A DNA stretch of 64,000 nt from Gandjariella thermophila. Its GTDB lineage: Bacteria; Actinomycetota; Actinomycetes; Mycobacteriales; Pseudonocardiaceae. Below are positions 35,239-48,267 of this stretch, one piece after another. The stretch lies in assembly GCF_005405885.1 (NCBI RefSeq), contig NZ_BJFL01000002.1, positions 62,001-126,000 on the forward strand, written 5' to 3'. The notes beneath the pieces are model-generated. The model made no database searches and was not told where the DNA came from. It saw only the letters and a program-made list of their open reading frames with translations. The translations under genes were made by a program, and so were the position numbers. The number at the start of each line of letters is the position of its first letter. The stretch's first letter is position 1.

Positions 35239-35694
35239 GTGACCGTGCGCGTCGCCAGCCCCGTCGGAGGCCGGGTGGTCCCGCTCGCCGAGGTGCCCGA
35301 CCCGGTCTTCGCGCAGGCCATGGTCGGACCGGGGATCGCCGTCGACCCGGAGCGCGCCCCGGCGGACGCCGTGTCCCCGGTGGACGGCACCGTGGTGACC
35401 CTGCATCCGCACGCCTTCGTGGTGGCCACCGACACCGGCCCCGCGGTGCTGGTGCACCTCGGCATCGACACGGTGAAGCTGAAGGGCGAGGGCTTCACCC
35501 TGCACGTGGTGAAGGGCGAGTCGGTGCGAGCCGGCCAACCGGTGGTCGGCTGGGACCCGGGGAAGATCGAGGCCGCCGGGTACTCCCCGGTGTGCCCAGT
35601 GATCGCGCTGGACGCCCAGCCCGACGAACTCGGCGAGCAGCGGGCGTCCGGTGCGGTGGAGGCCGGTGCGCCGCTGTTCACCTGGCACCGCTGA
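35239..35694 (+). CDS. crr: PTS EIIA component, glucose type (Crr-like)
   Basis: A 151-residue EIIA that accepts phosphate from HPr. The start V(M)TVRVASPVGGRVVPL and PVDGTVVTLHPHAFVV lead to the active site: H58 (stabilising) and H73 in VLVHLGIDTVKLKGEGF, the phosphorylated histidine. The GTG at 35239 follows GGAGGAG from repeat S5. In Streptomyces the homologue Crr serves several permeases; here it is linked to the GlcNAc-type EIIB. Confidence 0.93.
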   Translation: MTVRVASPVGGRVVPLAEVPDPVFAQAMVGPGIAVDPERAPADAVSPVDGTVVTLHPHAFVVATDTGPAVLVHLGIDTVKLKGEGFTLHVVKGESVRAGQPVVGWDPGKIEAAGYSPVCPVIALDAQPDELGEQRASGAVEAGAPLFTWHR

Positions 35695-35801
35695 CTCGGC
35701 CGCCGCTGCGCCGGACACCACTCGACCCGCCGAGAGCGTCTCTCCGGGCGGCACCGCCGAGGCCGGCCGGGCTCCCTTCGGCCATCTCCGGCGGGGAGAG
35801 C

Positions 35802-35844
35802 GAATGGTCCATTCGGTCTGGATGCCGGGGTGAATGGACCATTC
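35802..35844. promoter_or_regulatory. Pair of 13-bp palindromes 30 bp apart
   Basis: GAATGGTCCATTC (35802-35814) and GAATGGACCATTC (35832-35844) are each palindromic around one central base and are inverted copies of each other, extended by matching C/G at the outer ends. The 30-bp spacing is close to three helical turns. They lie in the 199-bp gap between the EIIA gene and the prepilin peptidase, 50-92 bp before the latter. They could be a double operator or a long hairpin with a 16-17 nt loop. Confidence 0.6.
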
Positions 35845-35893
35845 GCCCAACACGTCCTTGGGGCGGTGCACCGCGCGCCGCGACGCTGGTCGC

Positions 35894-36550
35894 ATGTGGA
35901 CTGTGGGAGCGGCACTCGGGTTCCTGGCCGGTGCGCTGGCCGGCCACCTCGGGCGGCGGCTGCTGGCCCGGTTGCGCCGCGGCACGCGGGTCGGCCCGCC
36001 GTGGTGCGAGCTGGCCGGGGGAGCGGCGTGGGGCATCGCCGTGGCGCGGTGCTGCGCCGGCGGCCAGCCGTGGTGGTGGCTGCCGGTGCCGCTGGGCGTC
36101 GCCTGGTTCGGCACCCTGCTGGTGGCCACCGACCTGCGGCATCGCCGGCTGCCGGACGCGCTGACCCTCGCCGCGTACCCGGTGCTGGGCGTGCTGCTCG
36201 CGGCGGCGTCGGCCGCCGGTGGCGGCGCCGCCCTGCTGCTGCGAGCCGGGGCGGGCCTGCTGCTGTTCGGCGGCGCGCACGCGGTCGCCCACCTGCTCCG
36301 GCCGGCGGCGCTGGGCGCGGGCGACGTCAAGCTGTCCGGCAGCTTCGGCGCCGTTCTCGGCGCGGTGTCGCTGCCCGCGCTGGCGCTGGCCGCGGTGCTC
36401 GCCGCGCTGGTCACCGGGGCGCTCGCGGCCGTGGCGGCGCTGGTCGGGCGGACGGGCCGCCGGTGCGGGTTGCCGCACGGGCCCGGCCTCGTGGTCGCCT
36501 GCTGGACGGTCAGCGTCGCCGCCGGCACCGCGGCGCTGGTCCCGCCCTGA
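35894..36550 (+). CDS. Prepilin peptidase (A24 family)
   Basis: A 218-residue polytopic membrane protein. Two conserved aspartates of A24 aspartyl proteases are seen: in [17 protein letters not shown] (about residue 80) and in GAGDVKLSG (GxGDxK-like, about 145). About seven hydrophobic segments are present. It lacks the N-terminal methyltransferase-type domain, as is usual for actinobacterial versions, which process Flp/Tad-type prepilins. ATG 35894 begins [19 protein letters not shown]; no strong ribosome-binding site. The position before aroC is conserved in actinobacteria. Confidence 0.86.
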   Translation: MWTVGAALGFLAGALAGHLGRRLLARLRRGTRVGPPWCELAGGAAWGIAVARCCAGGQPWWWLPVPLGVAWFGTLLVATDLRHRRLPDALTLAAYPVLGVLLAAASAAGGGAALLLRAGAGLLLFGGAHAVAHLLRPAALGAGDVKLSGSFGAVLGAVSLPALALAAVLAALVTGALAAVAALVGRTGRRCGLPHGPGLVVACWTVSVAAGTAALVPP

Positions 36551-36611
36551 CCGGCGCCGACATGCCCGGGTCCGTGCCGACGGCGGGCCGCTCCCGTGGG
36601 AGGATCGGGGC

Positions 36612-37811
36612 GTGCTGCGCTGGATTACCGCTGGGGAGTCGCACGGGCCCGCGCTGGTCGCCGTCCTCGAGGGGATGGTCGCGGGTGTCGAGGTCACCAC
36701 CAGCGACGTCGCGACCCAGCTCGCCCGCCGCCGGCTGGGCTACGGCCGGGGCGCCCGGATGAAGTTCGAGGCCGACGAGGTCGAGTTCCTCGGCGGGCTG
36801 CGGCACGGCCGCACCCAGGGCGGGCCGGTGGCGATCCGGGTCGGCAACACCGAGTGGCCGAAGTGGCAGACGGTGATGGCCGCCGACCCGGTGGACCCGG
36901 CCGAGCTGGAGGGCCTGGCCCGCAACGCCCCGCTGACCCGGCCCCGCCCGGGACATGCCGACATGGCCGGCATGCTCAAGTACGGCTTCGACGACGTGCG
37001 GCCGGTGCTGGAACGGGCCAGCGCGCGGGAGACCGCCGCCCGGGTGGCACTGGGCACGGTGGCCAGGCAGTTCCTCCGCCAGGTCCTCGGCGCCGAGGTG
37101 CTCAGCCACGTGGTGTCCATGGGCTCCGCCGAGGCCACCGGCGACGAGCTGCCCGGCCCGCAGGACCTGGACGTGATCGACGAGAGCCCGGTGCGGGCCT
37201 TCGGCGCGCAGGCGACCGAGGCGATGGTCGCCGAGGTGGACGCGGCCCGCCGGGACGGCGACACGCTGGGCGGAGTGGTCGAGGTCATCGCCTACGGCAT
37301 GCCCCCGGGGCTGGGCTCCTACGTGCAGGGCGACCGGCGGCTGGACGCCCGGTTCGCCGGCGCGCTGATGGGCATCCAGGCGATCAAGGGCGTCGAGGTG
37401 GGCGACGGGTTCACCACCGCCCGCCGCCGCGGCAGCCAGGCGCACGACGAGATCGTGCCCGGCGAGCCCGGGGCCCCGGTGAGCCGCCGCTCGAACCGGG
37501 CCGGCGGCCTGGAGGGCGGCATGACCAACGGCGAGCCGGTGCGGCTGCGCATCGCCATGAAGCCGATCTCCACGGTGCCCAAGGCGCTGGACACGGTGGA
37601 CATGGCCACCGGCGAGCCGGCCGTGGCGATCAACCAGCGGTCCGACGTGGCCGCGGTGCCGGCCGCCGGCGTGGTGGCCGAGGCGATGGTGGCGCTGGTG
37701 CTCGCCGACGCGGTGCTGGAGAAGTTCGGCGGCGACTCGCTGGCCGAGACCCGGCGCAACGCCGAGGCGTACGCCAAGGAACTGCAGCGCCGGTGGCAGT
37801 TCCAGCGGTAG
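36612..37811 (+). CDS. aroC: Chorismate synthase
   Basis: A 399-residue FMN-dependent enzyme that eliminates phosphate from EPSP to give chorismate. The signatures [15 protein letters not shown] (start), [14 protein letters not shown] and [12 protein letters not shown] are all intact, as are the C-terminal [24 protein letters not shown]. The GTG at 36612 has TGGGAGGATCGGGGC upstream and the encoded N-terminus [11 protein letters not shown] is canonical. It opens the aroC-aroK-aroB-aroQ group. Confidence 0.96.
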   Translation: MLRWITAGESHGPALVAVLEGMVAGVEVTTSDVATQLARRRLGYGRGARMKFEADEVEFLGGLRHGRTQGGPVAIRVGNTEWPKWQTVMAADPVDPAELEGLARNAPLTRPRPGHADMAGMLKYGFDDVRPVLERASARETAARVALGTVARQFLRQVLGAEVLSHVVSMGSAEATGDELPGPQDLDVIDESPVRAFGAQATEAMVAEVDAARRDGDTLGGVVEVIAYGMPPGLGSYVQGDRRLDARFAGALMGIQAIKGVEVGDGFTTARRRGSQAHDEIVPGEPGAPVSRRSNRAGGLEGGMTNGEPVRLRIAMKPISTVPKALDTVDMATGEPAVAINQRSDVAAVPAAGVVAEAMVALVLADAVLEKFGGDSLAETRRNAEAYAKELQRRWQFQR

Positions 37812-37896
37812 CGCGCCGACCGTCTCACCCGGGCGGGGCGACGCTGTCGACCCGGTGTTCGCCAACCCGCCGGCCCGGTCACGGTACGGTTTCCCG

Positions 37897-40002
<2,106 letters not shown>

Positions 40003-40104
40003 GGCGCGATGCCGCCATCCAGGTGATCGGCTTTCCTACACTGGAGCCGGACCGGGAGGTGGACACGACTCCTGGGTGAGCGCGCAGGGGAGGTCACCTC
40101 CGGC

Positions 40105-41619
40105 ATGGCCAGCATGTCTCGAGCGGCACGCCGGCTGCTCGCCGCCCTTGCCCCGCTGCTGGCCGTCGCCCTCGTCGCCGGCTGCCGCCCGGCCGGCATG
40201 GCGGAGGCCGACGGCCTCGGTGGCGCGCTCGGCGGTGGCCGGACCACCAGCCCACCCCCGCCGCCGGCGCCGCTGGCCACCGACGGCGGTCGCACGGGCC
40301 CCGGCGTGGTCGCGTCCGGCGGGCCCGACGCCCCGTACAACTACGCGCCCACCGTGCTGCTCGACCACGGCCGGTACCGGATGTGGTGGTGCAGCCAGTT
40401 ACCCGGCGTCGGCCAGCCCGGCGACGACGTGGTCTACGCCGAGGCGGGCGGCCCGGACGGGCCGTTCGCCGCGCCGGACGGGCGCCCCGCGGACCCGGTG
40501 TTCCACGGCGAGGGCGGCGGGTTCGACGCCGTGCACACCTGCGACCCCTCGGTGATCGGTGTCGGCGGCATGTACTACCTCTACTACACCGGCGCGGCCG
40601 GCGACCGGGCACGCGGCAACGCGATCGGCGTCGCGGTCAGCCGGGACGGGATCACCTGGGCGAGGGCCGCCGGCGGCCAGCCCATCGTGCTGCCCTCGGA
40701 GGAAGTGGCCAGGGAGAACACCTACGGGGCCGGCCAACCCTCCGCGCTGTACCTGGACGGCTGGTACTACCTGATGTTCACCGACACCACCGGCAGGGCG
40801 GCCGGATGGAACGGGGCTGGCCAGTTCGTGCTGCGCGCCCGCGACCCGGTGTTCGCCACCGACCGGCAGGTGCTCACCGGCTCCGGCTTCACGCCCGCCT
40901 CCGGGGCGAAGGGGCCGCGCACACGGTCCATTGTGGACGCCTTCAGCGCGGACTGGATGTGGGTGGACGCGCTGAACGCGTTCGCCGTCGCGCACGAGAC
41001 CGCCCAGGGCACCACGATCACCTTCTGGGACCGCGACTTCACCCGCAACCCCTACCAGCCCGTGCTCGTCGGCGGCGCCTGGCGGGAGGGCCCCGGCCTG
41101 GTCCGCCGCCCCGACGGCCACGCCCCGGTGTCCACCGACGACCCGTGCGGCCGGGTGCCGGTCGACGTGGTCCGCGCCACCCGGGACGGGGCCGCCCCCA
41201 CCGACCTGGCGCACTTCGGGATCGACCTGCGCGGCATCGCCGGCTGCGCCGACCCGGGGCGGGCGGCCGCGGTGCTGGACGGCTACGCCGTGCCGTCCCC
41301 GCAGCGCACCGTCGACCTGGTGATCGGCGGGGTGCTGGTGCGCGTCGACCGCCGATCGGTGGCCGCCGCGCTCGCCGTCCGGGTACTCGACGCGCGGCCA
41401 CCCGGGGTGGACGGCCTGCGGATCGCCGCCCACCTCGCCGCCGCCGTCCCGGCGGTGCGGGCCGACGGCCGGCCGGTGGGCCTGCTGCTCGACGACGGCC
41501 GGCTGTGGCCGGTGCCCAGCGCGGACGTTGCCACGCTGAACTCCTCGGCGGTCCAGCAGGTCTCGCCGGAGAGGTGGGACGGCTATCCCCGGGGGACCGA
41601 TCTCGCGGCGCCGCGGTGA
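40105..41619 (+). CDS. Secreted lipoprotein with glycosidase-like beta-propeller fold
   Basis: A 504-residue protein with a lipoprotein signal: RRLLAALAPLLAVALVAGC, lipobox LVAGC with the lipidated Cys at residue 27. A Pro-rich linker follows, then a domain of about 280 residues whose repeats (YNYAPTVLLDHGRYRMWWC, HTCDPSVIGVGGMYYLYYTG, AGQPSALYLDGWYYLMFTD) resemble the blades of five-bladed GH43/GH32-type propellers, with acidic residues at blade starts. Activity and substrate are not established. The C-terminal 130 residues form a second unknown domain. The ATG at 40105 has GGGGAGG 11 nt upstream; TACACT at 40037-40042 may be a -10 box. Position after aroQ suggests chance linkage rather than pathway. 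Confidence 0.75.
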   Translation: MASMSRAARRLLAALAPLLAVALVAGCRPAGMAEADGLGGALGGGRTTSPPPPPAPLATDGGRTGPGVVASGGPDAPYNYAPTVLLDHGRYRMWWCSQLPGVGQPGDDVVYAEAGGPDGPFAAPDGRPADPVFHGEGGGFDAVHTCDPSVIGVGGMYYLYYTGAAGDRARGNAIGVAVSRDGITWARAAGGQPIVLPSEEVARENTYGAGQPSALYLDGWYYLMFTDTTGRAAGWNGAGQFVLRARDPVFATDRQVLTGSGFTPASGAKGPRTRSIVDAFSADWMWVDALNAFAVAHETAQGTTITFWDRDFTRNPYQPVLVGGAWREGPGLVRRPDGHAPVSTDDPCGRVPVDVVRATRDGAAPTDLAHFGIDLRGIAGCADPGRAAAVLDGYAVPSPQRTVDLVIGGVLVRVDRRSVAAALAVRVLDARPPGVDGLRIAAHLAAAVPAVRADGRPVGLLLDDGRLWPVPSADVATLNSSAVQQVSPERWDGYPRGTDLAAPR

Positions 41620-41625
41620 CGCCTG

Positions 41626-42060
41626 TCAGGCCTGGCCCTGGCCGCCGATCACCGGGCGGCGCCGGCGCGGCTGCACCAGCCCGCCCAGCACCAGGCCCAG
41701 TTCGGCCGGCACCATCACCAGCAGCGCGGTGAACGCCGCCCCGCTGGTCAGCACGGAACCCAGCACCTCGACTCCGGCCTGGTCCAGCAGCGCCGACTGG
41801 CCGACCAGGCCGAGCACGCCGGCCAGCGGACCGGCCAGCAGACCCGCGACGAACCAGGCGACACCGCGCCCGCGCCGGCTCCGCCGCAGCCATCCGTCCA
41901 GCCCACCCCAGAGCACAGCCGCGCCGGCCAGCACGCCGAGCGCGGCCGGTTCGACCACGGCGATCGCCCCGGGCGTGTGGATCCGTGCCGCTGCCACGCC
42001 CACCTGGACCACGGCATGCAGCACCGCCATTGTCGTTCCGCGTACCAGCCAGCCTCGCAC
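41626..42060 (-). CDS. Four-helix membrane protein (B-4DMT-like)
   Basis: A 144-residue protein with four hydrophobic segments: MRGWLVRGTTMAVLHAVVQV at the start, LGVLAGAAVLWGGLDGW, a third around WFVAGLLAGPLAGVLGLVG, and a fourth AAFTALLVMVPAELGLVLGG. It resembles the small drug/metabolite-like B-4DMT proteins of actinobacteria; substrate unknown. The GTG at 42060 lacks a Shine-Dalgarno sequence but TACCCT sits 7 nt upstream, pointing to a leaderless mRNA. It converges on the lipoprotein gene with a 6-bp gap and is divergent from pepQ. Confidence 0.7.
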   Translation of the reverse strand: MRGWLVRGTTMAVLHAVVQVGVAAARIHTPGAIAVVEPAALGVLAGAAVLWGGLDGWLRRSRRGRGVAWFVAGLLAGPLAGVLGLVGQSALLDQAGVEVLGSVLTSGAAFTALLVMVPAELGLVLGGLVQPRRRRPVIGGQGQA

Positions 42061-42232
42061 GGCCGACAGGGTACGTTTCCGGTCCCGGCCGGTCTCGCCC
42101 ACCCTCCAGCTCGCCTGACGATCACGCGCCCGGCCGCGGCGGCGGAACGCCGCAGATCCATCGACGAACGGCGCGGAAGGTCCACGCGTTTGTCCGCACC
42201 CGTACCGTCCGTGGAGGTCATAAGCTGCCACC

Positions 42233-43342
42233 ATGCCCGAGTCGCACGTCGCCCGCCGCGCCGCGTTGCGCACCCTGCTCCGCGCCGAGGAACTGGACGC
42301 GCTGCTGGTCACCGACCTGCTCAACATCCGGTACCTGACCGGCTTCACCGGATCCAACGCCGCGCTGCTGGTGCACGCCGGAGACGAACCGGGTGCCGAG
42401 CGGCGGACCGTGTTCTGCACCGACGGCCGGTACCTGACCCAGTCCGCCGAGCAGGTTCCGGACCTGGAGCGGGTGATCGACCGGCCCAGCGACACCGCGC
42501 TGGCCGCGCGTGCCAGCAAGCACGCCGGCAGCTACCGGCGCACCGGCTTCGAGAGTCACCGGGTGACCGTCGACGGCCGGGACGCGCTCGCCGAGGCCGC
42601 CGAGGGCGTCCACCTGGTCCGCGCCCCCGGCCTGGTCGAACGGCTGCGGCAGGTCAAGGACGACGGCGAGGTGGAGGCGCTGCGGATGGCCTGCGCCGCG
42701 GCCGACCGCGCGCTGGCCGACCTGGTCAAGCACGGCGGCCTGCGCCCCGGCCGCACCGAGCGGGAGGTGGCCAGGGAACTGGAGAACCGGATGCTGGACT
42801 ACGGCGCGGCCGGACCGGCGTTCGAGACCATCGTCGCCGCCGGGGCCAACTCCGCGGTGCCGCACCACCGGCCCACCGACACCGTGCTGCGCACCGGCGA
42901 CCTGGTGAAGATCGACTTTGGCGCGCTGGTGGACGGGTACCACTCGGACATGACCCGGACCCTGGTGCTCGGCCAGCCCGCCGAATGGCAGCGCGAACTG
43001 TACGAACTGGTGGCCGCCGCGCAGGCGGCGGGGCGGGCCGCGTTGACGGTGGACCGGCCGGTCACCGAGGTGGACGCGGCGGCCCGCGCGGTGATCGAGG
43101 ACGCGGGATACGGTGAGCAGTTCCTGCACGGCCTGGGGCACGGCGTCGGCCTGGAGATACACGAGGCTCCGGCGTTGGCCAAGACCGGTGAAGGTAGACT
43201 TGCCGCCGGTATGGCGGTCACCGTCGAGCCCGGCGTGTACCTGTCCGGGCGGGGCGGTGTCCGCATCGAGGACACACTCGTGGTGCGCGAGAGCGCGCCG
43301 GAGCTCCTCACCCTGACCACGAAGCAGCTCGTGGCCATCTGA
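42233..43342 (+). CDS. pepQ: Xaa-Pro dipeptidase / aminopeptidase P family
   Basis: A 369-residue M24 metallopeptidase that cleaves X-Pro bonds. The N-terminal creatinase-like domain (LLVTDLLNIRYLTGFTGSNA) is followed by the pita-bread fold with metal ligands: Asp in VKIDFGALVDGYHSDMTRT (two Asp), His in FLHGLGHGVGLEIHE, Glu in VTVEPGVYL and Glu in GVRIEDT. The ATG at 42233 is 6 nt after TAAGCT, so a leaderless start is plausible; GGAGG lies too far away (15 nt). Conserved position before efp. Confidence 0.93.
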   Translation: MPESHVARRAALRTLLRAEELDALLVTDLLNIRYLTGFTGSNAALLVHAGDEPGAERRTVFCTDGRYLTQSAEQVPDLERVIDRPSDTALAARASKHAGSYRRTGFESHRVTVDGRDALAEAAEGVHLVRAPGLVERLRQVKDDGEVEALRMACAAADRALADLVKHGGLRPGRTEREVARELENRMLDYGAAGPAFETIVAAGANSAVPHHRPTDTVLRTGDLVKIDFGALVDGYHSDMTRTLVLGQPAEWQRELYELVAAAQAAGRAALTVDRPVTEVDAAARAVIEDAGYGEQFLHGLGHGVGLEIHEAPALAKTGEGRLAAGMAVTVEPGVYLSGRGGVRIEDTLVVRESAPELLTLTTKQLVAI

Positions 43343-43513
43343 CCGCGAGGGAGGACGGCCCCGGCCGGGCGATCGACCGGGGGCGGCGGCCCTGCGGTCC
43401 GTGAAACCCCCGCAGCGCCACGGTCGCCGTCGTGGCTGGCTGCGGGCACCGACATCGACAAGCGTGCGGCGCTCGCGGGCGCGCGAACCAAGGACACAGG
43501 AGAGAACGCCACC

Positions 43514-44074
43514 GTGGCCACCACCAACGACCTGAAGAACGGCCTCGTGCTGAACCTGGAAGGCCAGTTGTGGACCGTCGTGTCGTTCCAGCACGTCAAG
43601 CCGGGCAAGGGCGGCGCGTTCGTGCGGACCAGGCTGAAGAACGTGCTGTCCGGCAAGGTGGTCGACAAGACGTTCAACGCGGGCGTGAAGGTCGACACCG
43701 CCACGGTCGACCGGCGCGAGATGACCTACCTGTACCAGGACGGCGCCGACTACGTGTTCATGGACCCGGACACCTTCGACCAGATCTCGGTCTCCGCCGA
43801 CACCGTCGGCGACGCGGCCAAGTACATGCTGGAGAACCAGGCGGTCACCGTCGCCCAGCACGAGGGCTCCCCGCTGTACGTGGAGCTGCCGGCGTCCGTC
43901 GAACTGGTCGTCCAGCAGACCGACCCGGGCCTGCAGGGCGACCGGTCCACCGGCGGCACCAAGCCGGCCACCCTGGAAACCGGGGCGGAGATCCAGGTGC
44001 CGCTGTTCGTCAGCACCGGGGACAAGGTCAAGGTCGACACGCGTGACGGCCGCTACCTGGGCCGGGCGAGCTGA
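43514..44074 (+). CDS. efp: Translation elongation factor P
   Basis: A 186-residue tRNA-shaped factor that rescues ribosomes stalled at proline runs. It starts [20 protein letters not shown] and has the loop [16 protein letters not shown], whose lysine position is the modification site in other bacteria. The C-terminal [29 protein letters not shown] is canonical. GGAGAGAACGCCACC precedes the GTG. The 171-bp gap from pepQ contains GC-rich inverted repeats but no gene. Confidence 0.96.
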   Translation: MATTNDLKNGLVLNLEGQLWTVVSFQHVKPGKGGAFVRTRLKNVLSGKVVDKTFNAGVKVDTATVDRREMTYLYQDGADYVFMDPDTFDQISVSADTVGDAAKYMLENQAVTVAQHEGSPLYVELPASVELVVQQTDPGLQGDRSTGGTKPATLETGAEIQVPLFVSTGDKVKVDTRDGRYLGRAS

Positions 44075-44138
44075 CCCGAGCCACGAACCCGCCGACCGAC
44101 CACGACGACAACGCCGCCACGCCTTGAGGAGGACCGAG

Positions 44139-44558
44139 ATGGGGGCGCGCAGCAAGGCACGCAAGCGCGCGGTTGACCTCCTCTACGAGGCGGAGGCGCG
44201 GGAGATGGACCCGGTGACCCTGCTCGCCGAGCGGGTGGGGTCACCGGACGCCCCGCCGGTCAGCGACTACACCGTCACGCTCATCGAGGGCGTCGCGGCC
44301 CACCGGGCCCGCATCGACCAGCTCATCGCCGAGCACGCCGAGGGCTGGACCCTGCCGAGGATGCCCGCGGTCGACCGGGCCGTGCTCCGGCTGGGCCTCT
44401 ACGAGCTGCTGTGGGCCGACGACGTGCCGGACGCGGTGGCCATCAACGAGGCGGTCGAGCTGGCCAAGGCGCTGTCCACGGACGACTCGCCCCGGTTCGT
44501 CAACGGGGTGCTCGGCCGCATCGCGCTCATCGCCGACCGGCTGCGCGCGGTCCGCTGA
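44139..44558 (+). CDS. nusB: Transcription antitermination factor NusB
   Basis: A 139-residue all-helical RNA-binding protein that forms the rRNA antitermination complex with NusE (S10). It starts MGARSKARKRAVDLLYEAEA, with arginine-rich helix 1 for boxA binding, and has PAVDRAVLRLGLYELLW and NEAVELAKALSTDDSPRFVNGVLG. The ATG at 44139 follows GAGGAGGACCGAG, 64 bp after efp. Confidence 0.95.
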   Translation: MGARSKARKRAVDLLYEAEAREMDPVTLLAERVGSPDAPPVSDYTVTLIEGVAAHRARIDQLIAEHAEGWTLPRMPAVDRAVLRLGLYELLWADDVPDAVAINEAVELAKALSTDDSPRFVNGVLGRIALIADRLRAVR

Positions 44559-44613
44559 CCCACCCGCGGGGTGTTCACGGGCGAGCGGCGGCACGCCGAC
44601 GGCACACCGGACT

Positions 44614-44640
44614 CCGGGCGCCCTCGTCGGGTGCGCCCGG
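44614..44640. terminator. Bidirectional terminator between nusB and bldD
   Basis: CCGGGCGC (44614-44621) and GCGCCCGG (44633-44640) make a perfect 8-bp stem with an 11-nt loop in the 106-bp gap between convergent genes. Confidence 0.65.
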
Positions 44641-44664
44641 GGCGCGGCGTGCGTCGGCGACCGC

Positions 44665-45153
44665 TCAGTCTTCCTTGGCCGGGCGGGCCTCGGGAGGCAG
44701 CACGCCCCAGTCGATGAGCTGCTCGGTCAGCTCACCCGGGGTCATGTCGTAGATGATGGCCAGGGATCGCAGGTCCTCGGTGCGGATGGAGAGCACCTTG
44801 CCGTTGTAGTCGCCGCGCTGGCTCTGGATGGTCGCCGCGTACCGCGCCAGCGGCCCGACCTTCTCGGCCGGCAGCTGCTGCAACCGCTCCAGGTTGATGA
44901 CGATCTTGGTGGCGGGTTCCGCGCCGGACGGCACCCGTCCCTCGGGCAGCAGCTCGGCGACGGGCACGCCGTAGAAGTCGGCGAGTTCCGCCAGCTTCTG
45001 CACTGTGACGGCGCGGTCCCCCCGCTCGTAGGAACCCACGACCACGGCCTTCCAGCGGCCGCCCGACTTCTGCTCAACGCCGTGCAGGGACAGGCCCTGC
45101 TGCTGGCGGATCGCGCGGAGCTTGGCCCCTAGCGCCTTGGCGTAGTCGCCCAT
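44665..45153 (-). CDS. bldD: Developmental master regulator BldD
   Basis: A 162-residue regulator that, with cyclic di-GMP, represses sporulation genes during vegetative growth in Streptomyces. The N-terminal XRE-type helix-turn-helix covers residues 1-75 (KLRAIRQQQGLSLHGVEQKS, GSYERGDRAVTV). The C-terminal domain carries the c-di-GMP-binding signature: RGD at 113-115 and RTED at 124-127, eight residues apart (Streptomyces reads RQDD). The ATG at 45153 has GGAGAACCGCC upstream. A BldD-box-like palindrome lies about 65 bp upstream, suggesting autoregulation. Presence of bldD indicates a differentiating actinomycete. Confidence 0.95.
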   Translation of the reverse strand: MGDYAKALGAKLRAIRQQQGLSLHGVEQKSGGRWKAVVVGSYERGDRAVTVQKLAELADFYGVPVAELLPEGRVPSGAEPATKIVINLERLQQLPAEKVGPLARYAATIQSQRGDYNGKVLSIRTEDLRSLAIIYDMTPGELTEQLIDWGVLPPEARPAKED

Positions 45154-45191
45154 GTGGCGGTTCTCCGTTCGTTCGCCCCGTCAGCCGGTAG

Positions 45192-46941
<1,750 letters not shown>

Positions 46942-46945
<4 letters not shown>

Positions 46946-48267
46946 CCGCGGTCGCCCACACGGCAACCGAAACCACCACGCCGCTGCTGATCCGGGGCGT
47001 GCGGCCGTATGGCGAGGGTGAGCCGGTCGACCTGCGGATCGCCGAGGGGCGAATCGCCGAGATCGGTCCGGGCCTGGCCGCCGAGGACGCGGAGGTGCTC
47101 GACGCCGGCGGGCTGGTGGCCCTGCCCGGCTTCGTCGACCTGCACACCCACCTGCGGGAACCCGGCCGGGAAGACGCGGAGACCATCGACACGGGCTCGG
47201 CCGCGGCCGCGCTCGGCGGCTACACCGCGGTGTTCGCCATGGCCAACACCGACCCGGTGGCCGACAACGCCGTCGTGGTGGAGCACGTGTGGCGGCGCGG
47301 CCGGGAGGTCGGCCTGGTCGACGTGCACCCGGTCGGCGCGGTGACCGTCGGCCTGGCCGGCGAGAAGCTGGCCGAACTCGGCGCGATGGCCCGATCCTCG
47401 GCCCGGGTGCGCGTCTTCTCCGACGACGGGCAATGCGTGGCCGACCCGCTGATCATGCGGCGGGCGCTGGAGTACACCAAGGCACTGGACGCGGTGGTCG
47501 CCCAGCACGCCGAGGAACCCCGGCTGACCGTGGGCGCCCAGGCGCACGAGGGGGAGACCGCGGCCCGGCTCGGCCTCACCGGCTGGCCGGCCGCCGCGGA
47601 GGAGGCCGTCGTGGCCCGGGACTGCCTGCTGGCCGAGCAGGTGGGCGCCCGGCTGCACGTCTGCCACGTGTCCACCGCCGGCACCGCGGACGTGCTGCGC
47701 TGGGCCAAGCGGCGCGGGGTGCGGGTGTCCGCCGAGGTCACCCCACACCACCTGCTGCTCACCGACGAGCGGCTGACCAGCTACGACCCGGTGAACAAGG
47801 TCAACCCGCCGCTGCGCACCGAGCGCGACGTGACCGCGCTGCGGCGGGCGCTGGCCGAGGGCGTGCTGGACTGCGTGGCCACCGACCACGCGCCGCACGC
47901 CCCGCAGGACAAGGACTGCGAGTGGGCTGCCGCCCGGCCCGGCATGTTGGGCCTGCAGACCGCGCTGTCCGTGGTGGTCGAGGCGCTGGTCCGGCCGGGG
48001 CTGCTGGACTGGCGCGGCGTGGCCAGGGTGATGAGCGAGCGGCCGGCCGAGATCGCCGGCCTGGCCGACCAGGGCCGGCCGCTGGCCGCCGGCGAGCCGG
48101 CCAACCTGGCGCTGGTGGACCCGGACACGCGGTGGACGGTCCGGGCGAGCGAACTGGCCAGCATCGCGGGGAACACTCCCTACGAGGGCATGGAACTGCC
48201 CGCGGCGGTGGCGGCCACGGTGCTGCGCGGCCGGGTCACCGCGTACCAGGGAGGGATCCGGGCATGA
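46942..48267 (+). CDS. pyrC: Dihydroorotase
   Basis: A 441-residue type I dihydroorotase. Zinc ligands are visible in [12 protein letters not shown] (HxH), in HVCHVSTAG, and in [13 protein letters not shown] (Asp). [11 protein letters not shown] follows in the usual place. The ATG overlaps the pyrB stop (ATGA) and the end overlaps the next gene likewise. Confidence 0.97.

Noticed and set aside
43470-43513. Possible sixth SD-type repeat before efp (GCGGGCGCGCGAACCAAGG)
   Set aside because: Only the GCGCGCGAAC core matches; the rest differs, so it may be coincidence in GC-rich DNA.
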